Source of the DNA: Pseudomonas sp. PD9R
GTDB lineage: Bacteria > Pseudomonadota > Gammaproteobacteria > Pseudomonadales > Pseudomonadaceae
Assembly (NCBI RefSeq): GCF_019200975.1
Contig: NZ_JAHTMR010000012.1
Span: 182,145-246,144, forward strand
DNA length: 64,000 nucleotides
Direction: 5' to 3'
A model generated the notes under the pieces. It did not search any database and was not told the origin of the DNA. It was given only the letters and a program-made list of their open reading frames with translations. Below, piece by piece: positions 63,830 to 64,000 of the stretch. The translations under genes and the position numbers were made by a program. Within the stretch, counting starts at the first letter, position 1. Every line of letters begins with the position of its first letter.

Positions 63830-64000
63830 ATGTTTATGACTAACAGCAACGATAAGAGTGGGGAGCTTTTGGGTCAGGAGCGGCGGCGCCGCTGGAGCCC
63901 AGAGCAAAAACTGGCCATGGTTCGCGAGAGTCTTGAGCCAGGACAAAGTGTGTCGGTCGTCGCTCGGCGCAACGGCATCAATGCCAATCAGCTGTTTCTG
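63830..64000 (+). CDS. tnpA: IS66-family transposase subunit TnpA (partial)
   Basis: 57 codons from ATG 63830 (or 63836) to the window end without a stop. The sequence RRRRWSPEQKLAMVRESLEPGQSVSVVARRNGINANQLF is the helix-turn-helix of the IS66 OrfA/TnpA family (S-PEQK-MV-ES...SVVARR.GIN.NQLF). It is an HTH DNA-binding component, not the DDE subunit; TnpB and TnpC should lie downstream outside the window. Confidence 0.88.
   Translation, partial: MFMTNSNDKSGELLGQERRRRWSPEQKLAMVRESLEPGQSVSVVARRNGINANQLFL

Larger units (their letters stand above)
54957..64000. mobile_element. Left part of a GInt-like integrative island inserted in tmk
   Basis: DNA from about 54957 to the window end is AT-richer than the rest, lacks REP repeats, and starts in the middle of tmk. 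It has one operon (55070-62586) with a dNMP kinase, three tyrosine-recombinase-like proteins and a HTH/coiled-coil protein, then a gene-poor part, an XRE regulator and an inserted IS66-type element. Three integrases plus one DNA-binding-type protein in a coupled operon at one end of an island is the GInt (ginABCD) arrangement first described from Pseudomonas syringae. The right end is outside the window, so the total size and flanking repeat are unknown. Confidence 0.8.
63539..64000 (+). mobile_element. IS66-family insertion sequence (left part)
   Basis: The start GTAACCGCCCGGCGAGCATG resembles IS66-family left ends, which begin with GTAA. A transposase TnpA frame follows (63830 on). The right end lies outside the window, so the inverted repeat and the 8-bp target duplication (8 bases before 63539 are TGCGTCCT) could not be verified. 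Confidence 0.6.

Noticed and set aside
54957..64000. Interpretation as a prophage because of the T4-type kinase
   Set aside because: No structural, lysis, packaging or replication phage genes are visible, and the recombinase operon fits an integrative island better. The kinase may still have a phage ancestry.

Overview
The window is about 55 kb of ordinary high-GC chromosome followed by the left part of an AT-richer mobile island. The chromosome is that of a Pseudomonas, most likely the P. fluorescens group. The evidence is gene content, protein sequences and at least 19 REP/BIME-type intergenic inverted repeats. The gene blocks match known Pseudomonas neighbourhoods: trhO-bolA-DUF2059-fumC; thiolase-pap-mnmC-NAGGN genes; etfBA/etfQO; TetR-rgsA-tatD-pilZ-holB-tmk.

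Layout. 1-3.3 kb: trhO (cut by the window edge), a BolA-family gene, a DUF2059 protein and fumC. 3.4-7.7 kb: a DMT exporter, a DUF6316 protein, an acyl-CoA thiolase and a two-domain polyphosphate:AMP phosphotransferase. 7.9-14.9 kb: mnmC, then the osmolyte genes for N-acetylglutaminylglutamine amide. 15-25.3 kb: yheU facing a csrA paralogue, ynfA, an SDR, a tiny DUF3309 membrane protein, an LtaS-type enzyme, a START protein, a MocR regulator and an envelope lipoprotein block. 25.4-29.4 kb: etfBA divergent from etfQO. 29.5-34.7 kb: galactonate catabolism (dgoKAD, an MFS transporter and an IclR regulator). 37.9-42.1 kb: an operon with the gene content of E. coli yegTUVW but a different transporter. 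42.3-48.7 kb: a sugar ABC importer, a sugar dehydrogenase (SDR), a lactonase and a GntR regulator. Together with dgo this gives a complete predicted oxidative (De Ley-Doudoroff) galactose route, and the two operons share a nearly identical promoter/operator. 48.9-54.6 kb: DUF1285, DUF4823, moaA, TetR, the sRNA rgsA, tatD, pilZ and holB.

The most unusual region starts at about 54,957. Thymidylate kinase (tmk) is cut inside its conserved DRF-TDSTYAYQGGG segment, and only the C-terminal half remains next to holB. The inserted DNA begins with two direct repeats 36 bp apart. It then carries a tightly packed operon: a T4 gp1-type deoxynucleoside monophosphate kinase, two large tyrosine-recombinase-like proteins, an HTH/coiled-coil protein and a third tyrosine recombinase. 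The last four genes match the architecture of GInt islands (ginABCD: three integrases plus one small DNA-binding-type protein). I infer that the island disrupts an essential kinase gene and brings its own dTMP-capable kinase as a replacement, which I do not recall being described. Beyond the operon lie a gene-poor stretch, an XRE regulator and the start of an IS66-type insertion sequence that runs off the window. The right end of the island, and the 5' half of tmk, are not visible.
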